Below, in pieces: positions 34,268 through 42,549 of a stretch of 42,807 nucleotides of DNA. The stretch covers positions 18,338-61,144 of the forward strand of contig DCIN01000032.1 of assembly GCA_002315815.1 (NCBI GenBank), written 5' to 3'. Every line of letters begins with the position of its first letter. The first letter of the stretch is position 1. The DNA is from Bacteroidales bacterium UBA1725 (GTDB lineage Bacteria > Bacteroidota > Bacteroidia > Bacteroidales > UBA932). Below the pieces are notes generated by a model, which was not told the DNA's origin, searched no databases, and saw only the letters and a list, made by a program, of their open reading frames with translations. A program made the position numbers and the translations under genes.

Positions 34268-34500
34268 TCCCCTTTCTTGGTGTCGGTTGCGTCCTTTGTG
34301 AGGTTTTCGTCTGTATTCCTGGTCACGGTACCGTTTATTTGGTCATCCACTTCCTGAAGCCCTTCCCTGAAGCTCTTGACTCCCTTGCCAAGACCTTTCA
34401 TAAGCTCAGGAATCTTCTTGCCGCCGAACAGAAGAATAACTACCAGTGCAATGATTACGACCTGCCAGACACCTACAACACCCAATGGATATATTATCAT
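34264..34500 (-). CDS. tatA: Sec-independent protein translocase TatA
   Basis: A 78-residue TatA with a single N-terminal membrane helix (WQVVIIALVVILLFG), the Phe-Gly hinge, and an amphipathic helix, KKIPELMKGLGKGVKSFREG, followed by an acidic tail. The length and hinge sequence fit TatA/TatE better than TatB. It forms the channel of the twin-arginine pathway with TatC, whose start overlaps its stop. It begins 16 bp after valS. Confidence 0.95.
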   Translation of the reverse strand: MIIYPLGVVGVWQVVIIALVVILLFGGKKIPELMKGLGKGVKSFREGLQEVDDQINGTVTRNTDENLTKDATDTKKGE

Positions 34501-34516
34501 AATAACAAATTGATTA

Positions 34517-37156
34517 TCAGTTCATTGTCGAGAGTGCCGCACGCAGTGACTCTATCCTTGCCAATGCATCGGACTCTTTCTTTTTTTCAAGAGCAACCAC
34601 AGCTTCGGGAGCGTGTGCCACAAACTTCTCATTACTGAGCTTTGCACGTACCCCTGCGAGGAACTTCATCTGATGTTCGAGTTCTTCGGAGAGTTTGAGT
34701 TTTTCCTCGTCCTCATTGATGAATCCGGCAAGAGGAACACTGAATTTGACAGTGCCGACAAGGAAGGATACGGCTGCGCCTTCAGCATTGCCCTCACGGA
34801 AAGCCCCCACATTGGCGGCTTTCTCCATCACAGGGAAAAGTTCAGGAGCAAGCTTGCCTTCATAGAATATGTCGAGAGAAAGCTTGGGAGATATCTGTTT
34901 CTGGGCCCTTATTCCCCTGATGCTGTTCACGGCCTCGCGGACAAGGTCAAAGTTGTCGAGCAGTGTTCCGTCAACTTGTCCAATCTCGGGAGTACGCTGA
35001 TACATAATGGTTTCTCCAGTCTTTCGTTCAGACATCGCCTGCCAGAGTTCCTCTGTGATGAAAGGCATAATGGGATGAATCAACTTGAGGAGCTTCTCGA
35101 AGAAATCAACGGTTGCCTTGTATGTGGCTGAATCAACGGCCTCTCCGAACGCTGGCTTTACCAGTTCAAGATACCAGCTGCAGTAATCGTCCCAGAACAG
35201 CTTGTAAACCGCCATAAGGGCATCGGAGATGCGGAACTTGGAGTAGTGGTCCTCCACAGCGGCGATGGTTCGTAACAAGAGACTGTCAAACCATTTGACC
35301 GCAATACGCGAACAATCGCTCTGCTTGGCAGTGGGAGAAACTGTCCAGCCGCTCACCAGTCTCCAAGAATTCCATATTTTCCCGCAGAAATTGCGTCCCT
35401 GCTCGATTTGCGACTCGTCATACAATATGTCATTGCCGGCAGAAGAGCACAGAAGCATTCCAAGACGCACCGCATCGGCACCATATTTCTCAATGAGGTC
35501 GAGGGGATTAGGGCTGTTGCCCAGGGTCTTGCTCATCTTGCGTCCCAGCTTGTCCCTTACAATGCCGGTGAAATAGACGTTTCTGAAAGGAACTTCGGCC
35601 ATAAACTCACCGCCGGCCATTATCATTCTGGCTACCCAGAAGAAAATGATGTCGGGACCGGTTACAAGGTCATTGGTGGGATAATAATAGGTGAGGTCGG
35701 GGTTGGGAGTACGTTCAGGATGACCGGGGAACTGAGGATCAAAGACGCTGATCGGCCAGAGCCAGCTGGAGAACCAGGTGTCGAGGACATCCTCATCCTG
35801 CTTCAGGTCCGAAGCGCAGAGCGTAGAGTCTATCTTTCGGGCAGCTTCCAAAGCCTTTTCGGGAGTCTCTTCCACAACAATCTGACCTCCGGGAAGATAA
35901 TATGCAGGTATCCTCTGCCCCCACCAGAGCTGGCGGGAAATGCACCAGTCGTGTGCGTTTTCCATCCAGTGACGGTAAGTATTGCGGTACTTGTCCGGGA
36001 TGAATTTGATTCTGCCGGACTCCACAGCATCCAGAGCATCGGCTGCAAGGTCACTCATCTTCAGGAACCACTGAGCCGACAGTTTGGGCTCGATGACGGC
36101 ATTGGTGCGCTCGCTGTAGCCGACAGGAGAAGTGTACTCCTCCACCTTCTCCAGATTACCGGACTCCTGAAGCAGGGCAACTATGTTCTTGCGTGCCTCA
36201 AACCTGTCCTGGCCGACAAGAATCTGAGCTTTCTCATTCAGACGGCCGTGGTCATCTATAATATCTATAACAGGCAGATTATGCCTTAGCCCGATTTCGT
36301 AGTCGTGGACATCGTGAGCCGGCGTGACCTTTAGGCATCCGGTCCCGAAATCCATCTCCACATAATCATCCTCAATCACTGGTATCTCCCTGTTGATGAG
36401 CGGGATAAGTACCTTTTTACCTCTTAGGGAGCGATGGCGTTCATCATTGGGATTCACACAGATGGCAGCATCAGCCATAATGGTCTCGGGACGGGTGGTG
36501 GCAATAACCAGATATTTGTCGGTAGGATTGCCGTTGCCGTCGGATATGTAATACCTGAGATGATAGAAATGGCTCTTGGTATCCCTGTGGATGACTTCGT
36601 CGTCCGATACGGCGGTCAGGGCCTCAGGATCCCAATTGACCATTCTCACGCCCCTGTATATCCAACCCTTTCTGTAAAAATGACAGAAAGTGGCTAGAAC
36701 CGCCTCAGTAAGGGCGGGTTCCATTGTGAAACGGGTGCGGTCCCAGTCACAAGATGCGCCAAGCTTGCGGAGCTGCTGGAGAATTATTCCGCCGTGCTCC
36801 TCCTTCCACTCCCAAGCGTATTCAAGAAACTTTTCACGGCCTATCTCCTCTTTCCGAAGCCCCATATCCTTAAGTTTCGCAACCACTTTGGACTCCGTAG
36901 CAATGCTGGCGTGGTCCGTTCCAGGCACCCAGCAGGCATTCTTGCCGTCCATCCTCGCCTTGCGGATGAGAACATCATTAAGAGTATTGTTCAGAACGTG
37001 GCCCATATGCAGGATACCAGTCACGTTCGGGGGCGGAATCACTATCGTATAAGGCTCACGCTCATCGGGTTCCGAATGAAAGAACTTGTTCTCAAGCCAA
37101 TAGGCATACCACTTGTCTTCAACCTCAGAAGGGTTGTATTTTGCACTCAATTCCAT
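34517..37156 (-). CDS. valS: Valyl-tRNA synthetase
   Basis: An 879-residue class I aminoacyl-tRNA synthetase that charges tRNA-Val. The signatures are PPPNVTGILHMGHVLNNTL (HIGH motif as HMGH), the editing (CP1) domain with TTRPETIMADAAICVNP, CISRQLWWGQRIPAYYLP, and GRKMSKTLGNSPNP (KMSKS loop as KMSKT). A C-terminal anticodon domain (about 610-750) and the terminal valyl coiled-coil (about 810-879) complete the protein. Length is typical. It begins a likely minus-strand operon valS-tatA-tatC-CBM9-like-ABC-F. A TATATTTG box at 37163-37170 sits immediately before the start. Confidence 0.98.
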   Translation of the reverse strand: MELSAKYNPSEVEDKWYAYWLENKFFHSEPDEREPYTIVIPPPNVTGILHMGHVLNNTLNDVLIRKARMDGKNACWVPGTDHASIATESKVVAKLKDMGLRKEEIGREKFLEYAWEWKEEHGGIILQQLRKLGASCDWDRTRFTMEPALTEAVLATFCHFYRKGWIYRGVRMVNWDPEALTAVSDDEVIHRDTKSHFYHLRYYISDGNGNPTDKYLVIATTRPETIMADAAICVNPNDERHRSLRGKKVLIPLINREIPVIEDDYVEMDFGTGCLKVTPAHDVHDYEIGLRHNLPVIDIIDDHGRLNEKAQILVGQDRFEARKNIVALLQESGNLEKVEEYTSPVGYSERTNAVIEPKLSAQWFLKMSDLAADALDAVESGRIKFIPDKYRNTYRHWMENAHDWCISRQLWWGQRIPAYYLPGGQIVVEETPEKALEAARKIDSTLCASDLKQDEDVLDTWFSSWLWPISVFDPQFPGHPERTPNPDLTYYYPTNDLVTGPDIIFFWVARMIMAGGEFMAEVPFRNVYFTGIVRDKLGRKMSKTLGNSPNPLDLIEKYGADAVRLGMLLCSSAGNDILYDESQIEQGRNFCGKIWNSWRLVSGWTVSPTAKQSDCSRIAVKWFDSLLLRTIAAVEDHYSKFRISDALMAVYKLFWDDYCSWYLELVKPAFGEAVDSATYKATVDFFEKLLKLIHPIMPFITEELWQAMSERKTGETIMYQRTPEIGQVDGTLLDNFDLVREAVNSIRGIRAQKQISPKLSLDIFYEGKLAPELFPVMEKAANVGAFREGNAEGAAVSFLVGTVKFSVPLAGFINEDEEKLKLSEELEHQMKFLAGVRAKLSNEKFVAHAPEAVVALEKKKESDALARIESLRAALSTMN

Positions 37157-37162
37157 AATCTA

Positions 37163-37170
37163 CAAATATA
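37163..37170 (-). promoter_or_regulatory. -7 box of the valS promoter
   Basis: TATATTTG on the minus strand matches the consensus exactly. It ends 6 bases before the valS ATG at 37156, so the transcript would have almost no leader. No TTTG is seen at the normal -33 distance. Confidence 0.4.
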
Positions 37171-37216
37171 ACACATTTCGGGCAGTTTATCGCCGAATTA
37201 TTTATAACTTCGCAGA

Positions 37217-37534
37217 ATGGATAATGAAAAGAACCCCATCAACATCAATCTCAACCCGGAGATTGCTGCCGGCAACTATTCCAATCTTGCCATAATAAGC
37301 CATTCACACAGCGAGTTCGTGATAGATTTCGCAAGTATGCTCCCAGGACTGCCCAAGCCACAGGTAGCCAGCAGAATCATTATGACTCCCGAACACTGCA
37401 AACGCCTTTTCAACGCCCTTGCCGACAATATCAGCAGGTATGAGGCACAGTTCGGAAGAATAGATCTTCCCGGCCCCCAGCCCAGTGCCACGTTCAATCT
37501 CGCAGACCTCAATCCAAATGGAACGAAATCCTGA
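37217..37534 (+). CDS. DUF3467 domain protein
   Basis: A 105-residue small acidic-to-neutral protein of the DUF3467 family, recognised by NLAIISHSHSEFVIDFA, LPGLPKPQVASRIIMTPEH and FNALADNISRYEAQFG. The family is widespread in Bacteroidetes and archaea and has no established biochemical role. There is no signal peptide. It is divergent from valS with a 60 bp gap, and its 3' end overlaps the kdsC start region, where a 21-bp duplication is present. It leads the run DUF3467, kdsC, maf, RluA-type synthase. Confidence 0.9.
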   Translation: MDNEKNPININLNPEIAAGNYSNLAIISHSHSEFVIDFASMLPGLPKPQVASRIIMTPEHCKRLFNALADNISRYEAQFGRIDLPGPQPSATFNLADLNPNGTKS

Positions 37535-37556
37535 GCAAATGGAAGGGAATCCTGAG
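37515..37556 (+). repeat. 21-bp near-perfect tandem duplication carrying the kdsC start codon
   Basis: Units 37515-37535 and 37536-37556 agree at 19 of 21 bases. Each contains an ATG in the kdsC frame (37518 and 37539), producing an N-terminus MERNPEQ-MEGNPEF. The first unit also carries the DUF3467 stop codon at 37532-37534. Confidence 0.92.
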
Positions 37557-38075
37557 TTCTACTCCAAAATCAAGGCAATCGCCCTCGACATAGACGGTGT
37601 TATGACTTCCGGAATGCTGATTCCCCTTGGAGACGGAGACCTCCTGAGGATAATGGACGCAAAGGACTCTTTCGCCGTACGCTTCGCAGGCCAGCAGGGA
37701 TATATCATCTGTTTCATTTCCGGAGGCAAGACGGAGGCGCTGGTTTCCAGATGCCTGCATATGGGATGCAGGGAGGAGAACCTGTATCTGGGCACCAGAG
37801 GAAAACTAGCGGCCTTCAATGATTTCTGTACCAGAAACTCACTCGACCCATCGGAAGTGATGTATTTCGGCGATGACATACCCGACACCCAGGTGCTTGC
37901 AGCAGCAGGTATAGGAGTCGCTCCCTCGGATGCAGCCACGGAAGCCAAAGATGCGGCCGACATAGTATCGGAATTTCCAGGCGGGCAGCGTTGCGTGAGA
38001 ACCGAAATAGAGAAGATGATGAGAGCCCAGGGAACCTGGTATTTCGACCCTGACAAATATGACAGGATTTTCTAA
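37518..38075 (+). CDS. kdsC: KdsC-like 3-deoxy-D-manno-octulosonate 8-phosphate phosphatase
   Basis: A HAD-superfamily phosphatase of the KdsC group, which releases Kdo from Kdo 8-phosphate for lipopolysaccharide. The nucleophile motif is IALDIDGVMTSG, with DGDLLRIMDAKDSFAVRFA typical of KdsC, then FISGGKTEAL (motif II) and MYFGDDIPDTQVL (motif IV). No cap domain is present, in line with tetrameric KdsC. Two starts are possible because of the 21-bp duplication: 37518 (185 residues, overlapping DUF3467 by 17 bp) or 37539 (178 residues, 4 bp gap). It overlaps maf by 17 bp. A related HAD role cannot be excluded. Confidence 0.88.
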   Translation: MERNPEQMEGNPEFYSKIKAIALDIDGVMTSGMLIPLGDGDLLRIMDAKDSFAVRFAGQQGYIICFISGGKTEALVSRCLHMGCREENLYLGTRGKLAAFNDFCTRNSLDPSEVMYFGDDIPDTQVLAAAGIGVAPSDAATEAKDAADIVSEFPGGQRCVRTEIEKMMRAQGTWYFDPDKYDRIF

Positions 38076-38640
38076 GAAAATCATTCTCGGAAGCAATTCC
38101 CCACGCAGGAAAGAGCTTCTGGCCGGGATGGGAATCGAGTTCACCGTAGACACCGGAAACAATTTCATAGAAGCAATTGACGGGAAGCTTGATCCTGAAG
38201 AAGTGCCTCTGGCTATGTCGGAGGGGAAATCCCACGGCTTCCACAGGGCGCTCAGAGAAGACGAACTGCTGATTACCGCCGACACCGTGGTGATTGTGGA
38301 CGGAGAGGTTTTGGGCAAGCCTCACGACAAGAAAGAAGCTATGCAGATGCTGTCACTGCTGTCCGGTCGCACCCATAAGGTTGTTACTGCCGTGACATTG
38401 AGGGACTTCCGCAGTGAATCGAGCTTTTCAGACTCCACTCTGGTCACTTTCGCAGAACTGGACACAGAAGAGACAAGCTTTTATGTGGACTTCTACAAGC
38501 CCTATGACAAAGCAGGGGCATACGGAGTTCAGGAGTGGATTGGCTTCATCGCCATTTCGGGAATAGAGGGCTCGTTCTACAACGTTATGGGATTCCCCAC
38601 CCATAGAGTTTACGCGGAGCTCAAGAAATTCGCCGGATAA
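38059..38640 (+). CDS. maf: Maf-family nucleotide pyrophosphatase
   Basis: A 193-residue Maf/YhdE-type nucleoside triphosphate pyrophosphatase that hydrolyses non-canonical or dTTP/UTP-type nucleotides. Family motifs are ILGSNSPRRKELLAGMGIEF (substrate-binding N-terminus), LLITADTVVIVDGEVLGKP, the Lys of HDKKEAMQMLSLLSGRTHKV, and KAGAYGVQEWIGFIAISGI near the C-terminus. The length fits the family. The start overlaps kdsC by 17 bp, a strongly coupled pair. It is followed after 16 bp by the RluA-type gene. Confidence 0.95.
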   Translation: MTGFSKKIILGSNSPRRKELLAGMGIEFTVDTGNNFIEAIDGKLDPEEVPLAMSEGKSHGFHRALREDELLITADTVVIVDGEVLGKPHDKKEAMQMLSLLSGRTHKVVTAVTLRDFRSESSFSDSTLVTFAELDTEETSFYVDFYKPYDKAGAYGVQEWIGFIAISGIEGSFYNVMGFPTHRVYAELKKFAG

Positions 38641-38656
38641 TGATCACAAACCCGTA

Positions 38657-39934
38657 ATGTTCACATACCCATTCCGTTACATCCCGCACCCTCTTGTAAG
38701 GAAAGCGGCTTCTGAGTTATGCCGGACTCTCAGTACGAGCGACAGGCCGGAACTGCAGGCAGCCTCCGAAGGCAAGATGTTCGGTGTGCTGATTACAGAC
38801 AGGGGGGCCTTATACTCCTTCAGCGGTCTGCTGGGAGGAAAATCCATTATTGAAGGCTTCGTGCCCCCTATTTTTGACCTTTATCAGCCCGAAGGGCACT
38901 ACAGGACGAAAGAAAAGGAAATCAGCGCTATGCCCGGCGGTCCCCTTAAGGCAAGGGCTTCAGCGGATCTTCAGGACTGGATTTTCGAACAATATGTGGT
39001 GCACAATGCACTTGGGGAGACAGCCTCGGTGAAAGAAATATTCGCAATCTCCGGCATAGTCCCTCCAGGGGGTACAGGAGATTGCGCAGCACCCAAGCTG
39101 CTCGAGTATGCATATCGCAACAATCTGAAACCCATAGCAATGGGAGAATTCTGGTATGGCAGGCCACATAGCACCGAGGTACGTGAGCAAGGACGATTCT
39201 ACCCTGCCTGCACCGGCAAATGCGGTCCTCTGCTGAGCTGGATGATGAAGGGGCTGCAAGTCGAGGAGAACCCGTTGGACAAAGAATACGCCTCAGGGGC
39301 CGAACCATCAGTATTATTTGCGGACGATGCCGTCATTGTTGCCGACAAGCCTTCCGGAATGCTTTCCGTACCGGGAAGAACGAGGGCAGGTTCACTGATG
39401 GGATGGCTCCAACAGCGCTATGGCGAAGTCCACTCCTGTCATAGGCTTGATATGGACACCGCCGGTATTATGGTTTTTGCCAGAAATATAGAAGCCAAGA
39501 CGAACATTGAACTTCAATTTGCCGGGAGAACGATAGAGAAAACATACAGGGCCAGATTGTGTTCAGGTCACTCCCCTTTCCGGCACGCGTCAAAAGGCAC
39601 AATAGCACTGCCTCTTGCCCCCGACTGGTACGACAGACCAAGACAACTTGTTGACTTGGAGAAGGGCAAGATGGCAATCACCGAATATGAAGTTCTGGAA
39701 ATGCTCCCGAACGGAGAAATCGAAGTGCTTTTCCGTCCCAAAACAGGCAGAACACATCAAATCAGGGTTCACGCAGCACATTCCAGCGGTCTTGGCAGAC
39801 CAATCAAAGGAGATCGCCTGTATGGCGATGCCATCGAAGACAGACTCTGGCTCACAGCTGAATCCATTTCCTTTGTGCATCCGGTCACTGGAGAGCGTCT
39901 GGTCTTCCAGAGAAACAATTACAGGCCGATATGA
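38657..39934 (+). CDS. RluA-family RNA pseudouridine synthase with Bacteroidetes N-terminal extension
   Basis: A 425-residue protein. The C-terminal half (about residues 210-425) is an RluA-type pseudouridine synthase, with VVADKPSGMLSVPGR, the catalytic Asp in SCHRLDMDTAGIMVFA, and FRPKTGRTHQIRVHAAH. The N-terminal half matches the extension of Bacteroidetes homologues: GGTGDCAAPKLLEYAYRNNL and FYPACTGKCGPLLSWMM, with several Cys that could bind metal. Typical homologues of this kind are around 550 residues; the helical segment between the two N-terminal blocks is largely missing here. The last 50 bp overlap the convergent propeller lipoprotein gene. Confidence 0.88.
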   Translation: MFTYPFRYIPHPLVRKAASELCRTLSTSDRPELQAASEGKMFGVLITDRGALYSFSGLLGGKSIIEGFVPPIFDLYQPEGHYRTKEKEISAMPGGPLKARASADLQDWIFEQYVVHNALGETASVKEIFAISGIVPPGGTGDCAAPKLLEYAYRNNLKPIAMGEFWYGRPHSTEVREQGRFYPACTGKCGPLLSWMMKGLQVEENPLDKEYASGAEPSVLFADDAVIVADKPSGMLSVPGRTRAGSLMGWLQQRYGEVHSCHRLDMDTAGIMVFARNIEAKTNIELQFAGRTIEKTYRARLCSGHSPFRHASKGTIALPLAPDWYDRPRQLVDLEKGKMAITEYEVLEMLPNGEIEVLFRPKTGRTHQIRVHAAHSSGLGRPIKGDRLYGDAIEDRLWLTAESISFVHPVTGERLVFQRNNYRPI

Positions 39935-41006
39935 TGTCGTTGAGAGACAGGCTGAACAGCAGTTTCTCCTTATCTTGGCGTGCCATAAACAAGCGGTCAC
40001 CGGAAATCTCGCAAGCAAAATAGCTCCCGTCAAGTTGGAACAAGCCAAGGACATTGCCATCCCAATCGAACACAAACAACTTGGCGCAATTGTTTGGACT
40101 GTTGAGTGATGACTCAATTCCCTGGAATATGGCATATACTCTTTTGTCATCAGAGCAGGCTGAGACAAAACAGTCATAAGGGTTTGTAAGGCTGAGTTTC
40201 ATCGCTTTACCGAAACGGATACCGCGAATATTCCCAGTATTGACATCCAGATAATTGATTTGAGGAGAGCGGTAATTTGCAAAGAACAAACGCCCAATCT
40301 GCTTGTTTGAAGCAAATGAAAAGTAAAGGGTGTGCTGAACAGAACCTTTCATCCCTAATTTCTGATCGTATGGAATGTTTCCGAAACAGCGGAACTCATC
40401 CAAGCAGCTTCCGTTCGACAAATTGAAAACGACAAAGCGGGGGGAACCGTCCAGATTTGAATTCCTACTGTTCACCATAGAATTGAGACACACCAATTTG
40501 TTCTGAAAAACAGATAAATAGAATGGCGAAAGAGTGGTAGAATGTTCCAGTTCAAAAGTTTCATCAACTACTGTCGTCTTGCATCGGATACTTTCAGCGA
40601 GATTTATCTTGTAGCATTTGGCATTCATATTGTCTGCTATGTATGCATATTCTCCCTCAATTCCGAAAAACGGAGAAGGAGACAACAATTCACCCTCTGC
40701 TCTTCCTCTCCGGCAAACCCAGGCCAAAGTATCAGCCGAATCGAAGTCTATCAAAGAAAAGAAACAGTTCTTCTGCGGTGAATACCGATATGCAAACATC
40801 ACCGAGTCTCCCAACATTCGGAAATTACTGCAAGGATATTCCTTTTCAGAGTAGAGTACGGGAGTCAATTCTCCTGTGACCTCCGGCATATCGACCACAG
40901 TCACAGGATAATTGAACACTCTCTTTTCATCAAGATGCCGTTCACAGCCACACACCAAAGTTGTCAAAGCTGCCAACGCCAATTCAATAATATGATTTAC
41001 TTTCAT
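39885..41006 (-). CDS. TolB-like six-bladed propeller lipoprotein (BF3164-type), copy 1
   Basis: A 373-residue lipoprotein (signal ending ALTTLVCGCERH). The rest is built of repeated beta segments of about 50 residues, and the CRRGRAEGELLSPSP box near residue 98 is the conserved mark of this group, normally a GxGxGE-type turn. It is expected to fold as a beta-propeller on the cell surface or in the periplasm. No catalytic residues are known for the family. It is 3 bp downstream of an NVEALA peptide gene, and the next pair upstream has the same order. Its 3' end overlaps the RluA-type gene on the other strand by 50 bp. Confidence 0.82.
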   Translation of the reverse strand: MKVNHIIELALAALTTLVCGCERHLDEKRVFNYPVTVVDMPEVTGELTPVLYSEKEYPCSNFRMLGDSVMFAYRYSPQKNCFFSLIDFDSADTLAWVCRRGRAEGELLSPSPFFGIEGEYAYIADNMNAKCYKINLAESIRCKTTVVDETFELEHSTTLSPFYLSVFQNKLVCLNSMVNSRNSNLDGSPRFVVFNLSNGSCLDEFRCFGNIPYDQKLGMKGSVQHTLYFSFASNKQIGRLFFANYRSPQINYLDVNTGNIRGIRFGKAMKLSLTNPYDCFVSACSDDKRVYAIFQGIESSLNSPNNCAKLFVFDWDGNVLGLFQLDGSYFACEISGDRLFMARQDKEKLLFSLSLNDIISACNCFSGRPDALQ

Positions 41007-41009
41007 AAA

Positions 41010-41351
41010 TTAAAAAGGATATAGGAAATCCGACCAAGGTCGCCACAAATCATCAACATAACTGACGCATTCGTATGTTCTCATCGGAACACCTGCCTGT
41101 CCATAATATTCGTTGCAGTCACCTATCACCCAAGGAGTCGTGAAATCTGCACAAAAATTGGTGCACTGATATATTTGCCCCCATCCTTCAACGAAGCATG
41201 GTTGAATTGCATAGTGATCACCGGTAGCGAGCGCTTCGATATTTTGATCCAACAAGAAATTGTTTAATCTGTATTGCTTGAGGACAAAGAAAACAGAAGT
41301 TAAGGTCAATAGCGAAAAAACCGCAATGAAAATGATCGTTTTATTACTCAT
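41010..41351 (-). CDS. NVEALA-family exported Cys-rich peptide, copy 1
   Basis: A 113-residue small protein with an N-terminal membrane segment (IIFIAVFSLLTLTSVFFVL) and then LLDQNIEALATGDHY, a clear form of the NVEALA motif, probably a maturation point after the ALA. The tail has five Cys in the pattern C-x10-C-x3-C-x11-C-x15-C, suggesting disulfides or a crosslinked product. The NVEALA family is restricted mostly to Bacteroidales and has no assigned role. It is directly upstream of a propeller lipoprotein. A 121 bp gap separates it from the previous pair. Confidence 0.85.
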   Translation of the reverse strand: MSNKTIIFIAVFSLLTLTSVFFVLKQYRLNNFLLDQNIEALATGDHYAIQPCFVEGWGQIYQCTNFCADFTTPWVIGDCNEYYGQAGVPMRTYECVSYVDDLWRPWSDFLYPF

Positions 41352-41472
41352 ATCAAATAAAATAAGGTTTAGTGAAACAAAAAAAAGTTGGTAAAGAATG
41401 GCGAATATTTTAATGATGTTTTTTGATTTGAAGGGGAGCCTTGCTGGCCAAGGGACCGGTAACGAGTGATAT

Positions 41473-42549
41473 TCAGTTAAGTTTTTTCAAGTCTATCTCG
41501 TAAAGATAATCATCCGATGCTTTTGAAAGGTATAACCGTCCGTTGCCATATTCCATACTCTTATAGAGATCATCCAGTTCAAAACTTTTTTCAATTCGTC
41601 CGGACAAATCCATTTTCAGAATTTTTGAGTGTATCTCAGACGATAAATCATCATTTTGCGGTTCACCCACATAATGCAAATAAATGCTTCCTCCTGCATA
41701 TTCAATACCTCTGAAATATAAAAATCTCTTCATCTGATTGAATTCCGGTACCCCCTCTATCTTCACGCCACGTATGGTCCCGGTCTCATAATCCAAAAAG
41801 GCAATTGCCGGGAAGTAGTAGAAAGCAAGGCCAAGACAATGACTTTCCGGAACCAGGCAATCATCGGAACGAAACAGAGTCCCAAGAGAAAGAGGAGACT
41901 TTTTCTTTAGTTTGACTGATGCGTCTCTTGCAATCCCGTATTCTTCAATCAGACTCCCATCTTTCAAGTCATACATTGAGAAACCAGGTATTCCTGCCAA
42001 TTTACGAGATATGGTGTTGAATTTGGCATCATAGCAAAGCAGAGAATCTTTCCCGACAAGTATGGTATTATAAGTAGATGGAGAATTGTCAGTTTGAAGG
42101 ATAACAGTTCTGTCAAATATGGTTTGTCCTTTCTTGATGCTTTCAGGAATATTTATTTCAAAATATCTGAACCGACTATTTTCAACCAACTCCACGACTC
42201 CGTCAACAATATGGTAATATGGACTGATGGTAAGAGTCTCACCGCCACCTCTTCCGCGTCGGCACAAGTGTACGAGAGTATTCCCGGAATATAAGCTGCA
42301 AGCGGTAAGACTGAAATCCTTGACAGCTTGCCACGCCACTAGTACAGAATCATATATTTTGAAACCATACAGAGGGATTTCAAATTCTGAGCGCCTGACA
42401 GGGATAAGTTGAACTGATTCTGCAGGGACTGCTGTAGATTCAGATAACCGGAAAGCAAAATACCTATCTTCAAAGGAATTACAAGAAGCAATTCCCAGAA
42501 CGACAGCAAGAAAAGCTATTAATGGCGCTTGTCTACTTTCCCAATACAT
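41473..42549 (-). CDS. TolB-like six-bladed propeller lipoprotein (BF3164-type), copy 2
   Basis: From the ATG at 42549 this is a 358-residue lipoprotein with signal sequence LIAFLAVVLGIASCNSFED. An earlier ATG at 42600 would add 17 polar residues before the signal and is rejected. The CRRGRGGGETLTISPYYH box aligns with that of copy 1, and the order of segments (PRF/PGFSMYDLKDG, a LDYETGTIRGVKI turn, then IYLHYVGEP) follows copy 1 throughout, although overall identity looks low. The start overlaps the upstream NVEALA gene end by 31 bp. Confidence 0.82.
   Translation of the reverse strand: MYWESRQAPLIAFLAVVLGIASCNSFEDRYFAFRLSESTAVPAESVQLIPVRRSEFEIPLYGFKIYDSVLVAWQAVKDFSLTACSLYSGNTLVHLCRRGRGGGETLTISPYYHIVDGVVELVENSRFRYFEINIPESIKKGQTIFDRTVILQTDNSPSTYNTILVGKDSLLCYDAKFNTISRKLAGIPGFSMYDLKDGSLIEEYGIARDASVKLKKKSPLSLGTLFRSDDCLVPESHCLGLAFYYFPAIAFLDYETGTIRGVKIEGVPEFNQMKRFLYFRGIEYAGGSIYLHYVGEPQNDDLSSEIHSKILKMDLSGRIEKSFELDDLYKSMEYGNGRLYLSKASDDYLYEIDLKKLN

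Noticed and set aside
35408..36289. 293-residue open frame opposite valS
   Set aside because: It lies wholly inside valS on the other strand, has no recognisable motif or start context, and valS is unmistakable.
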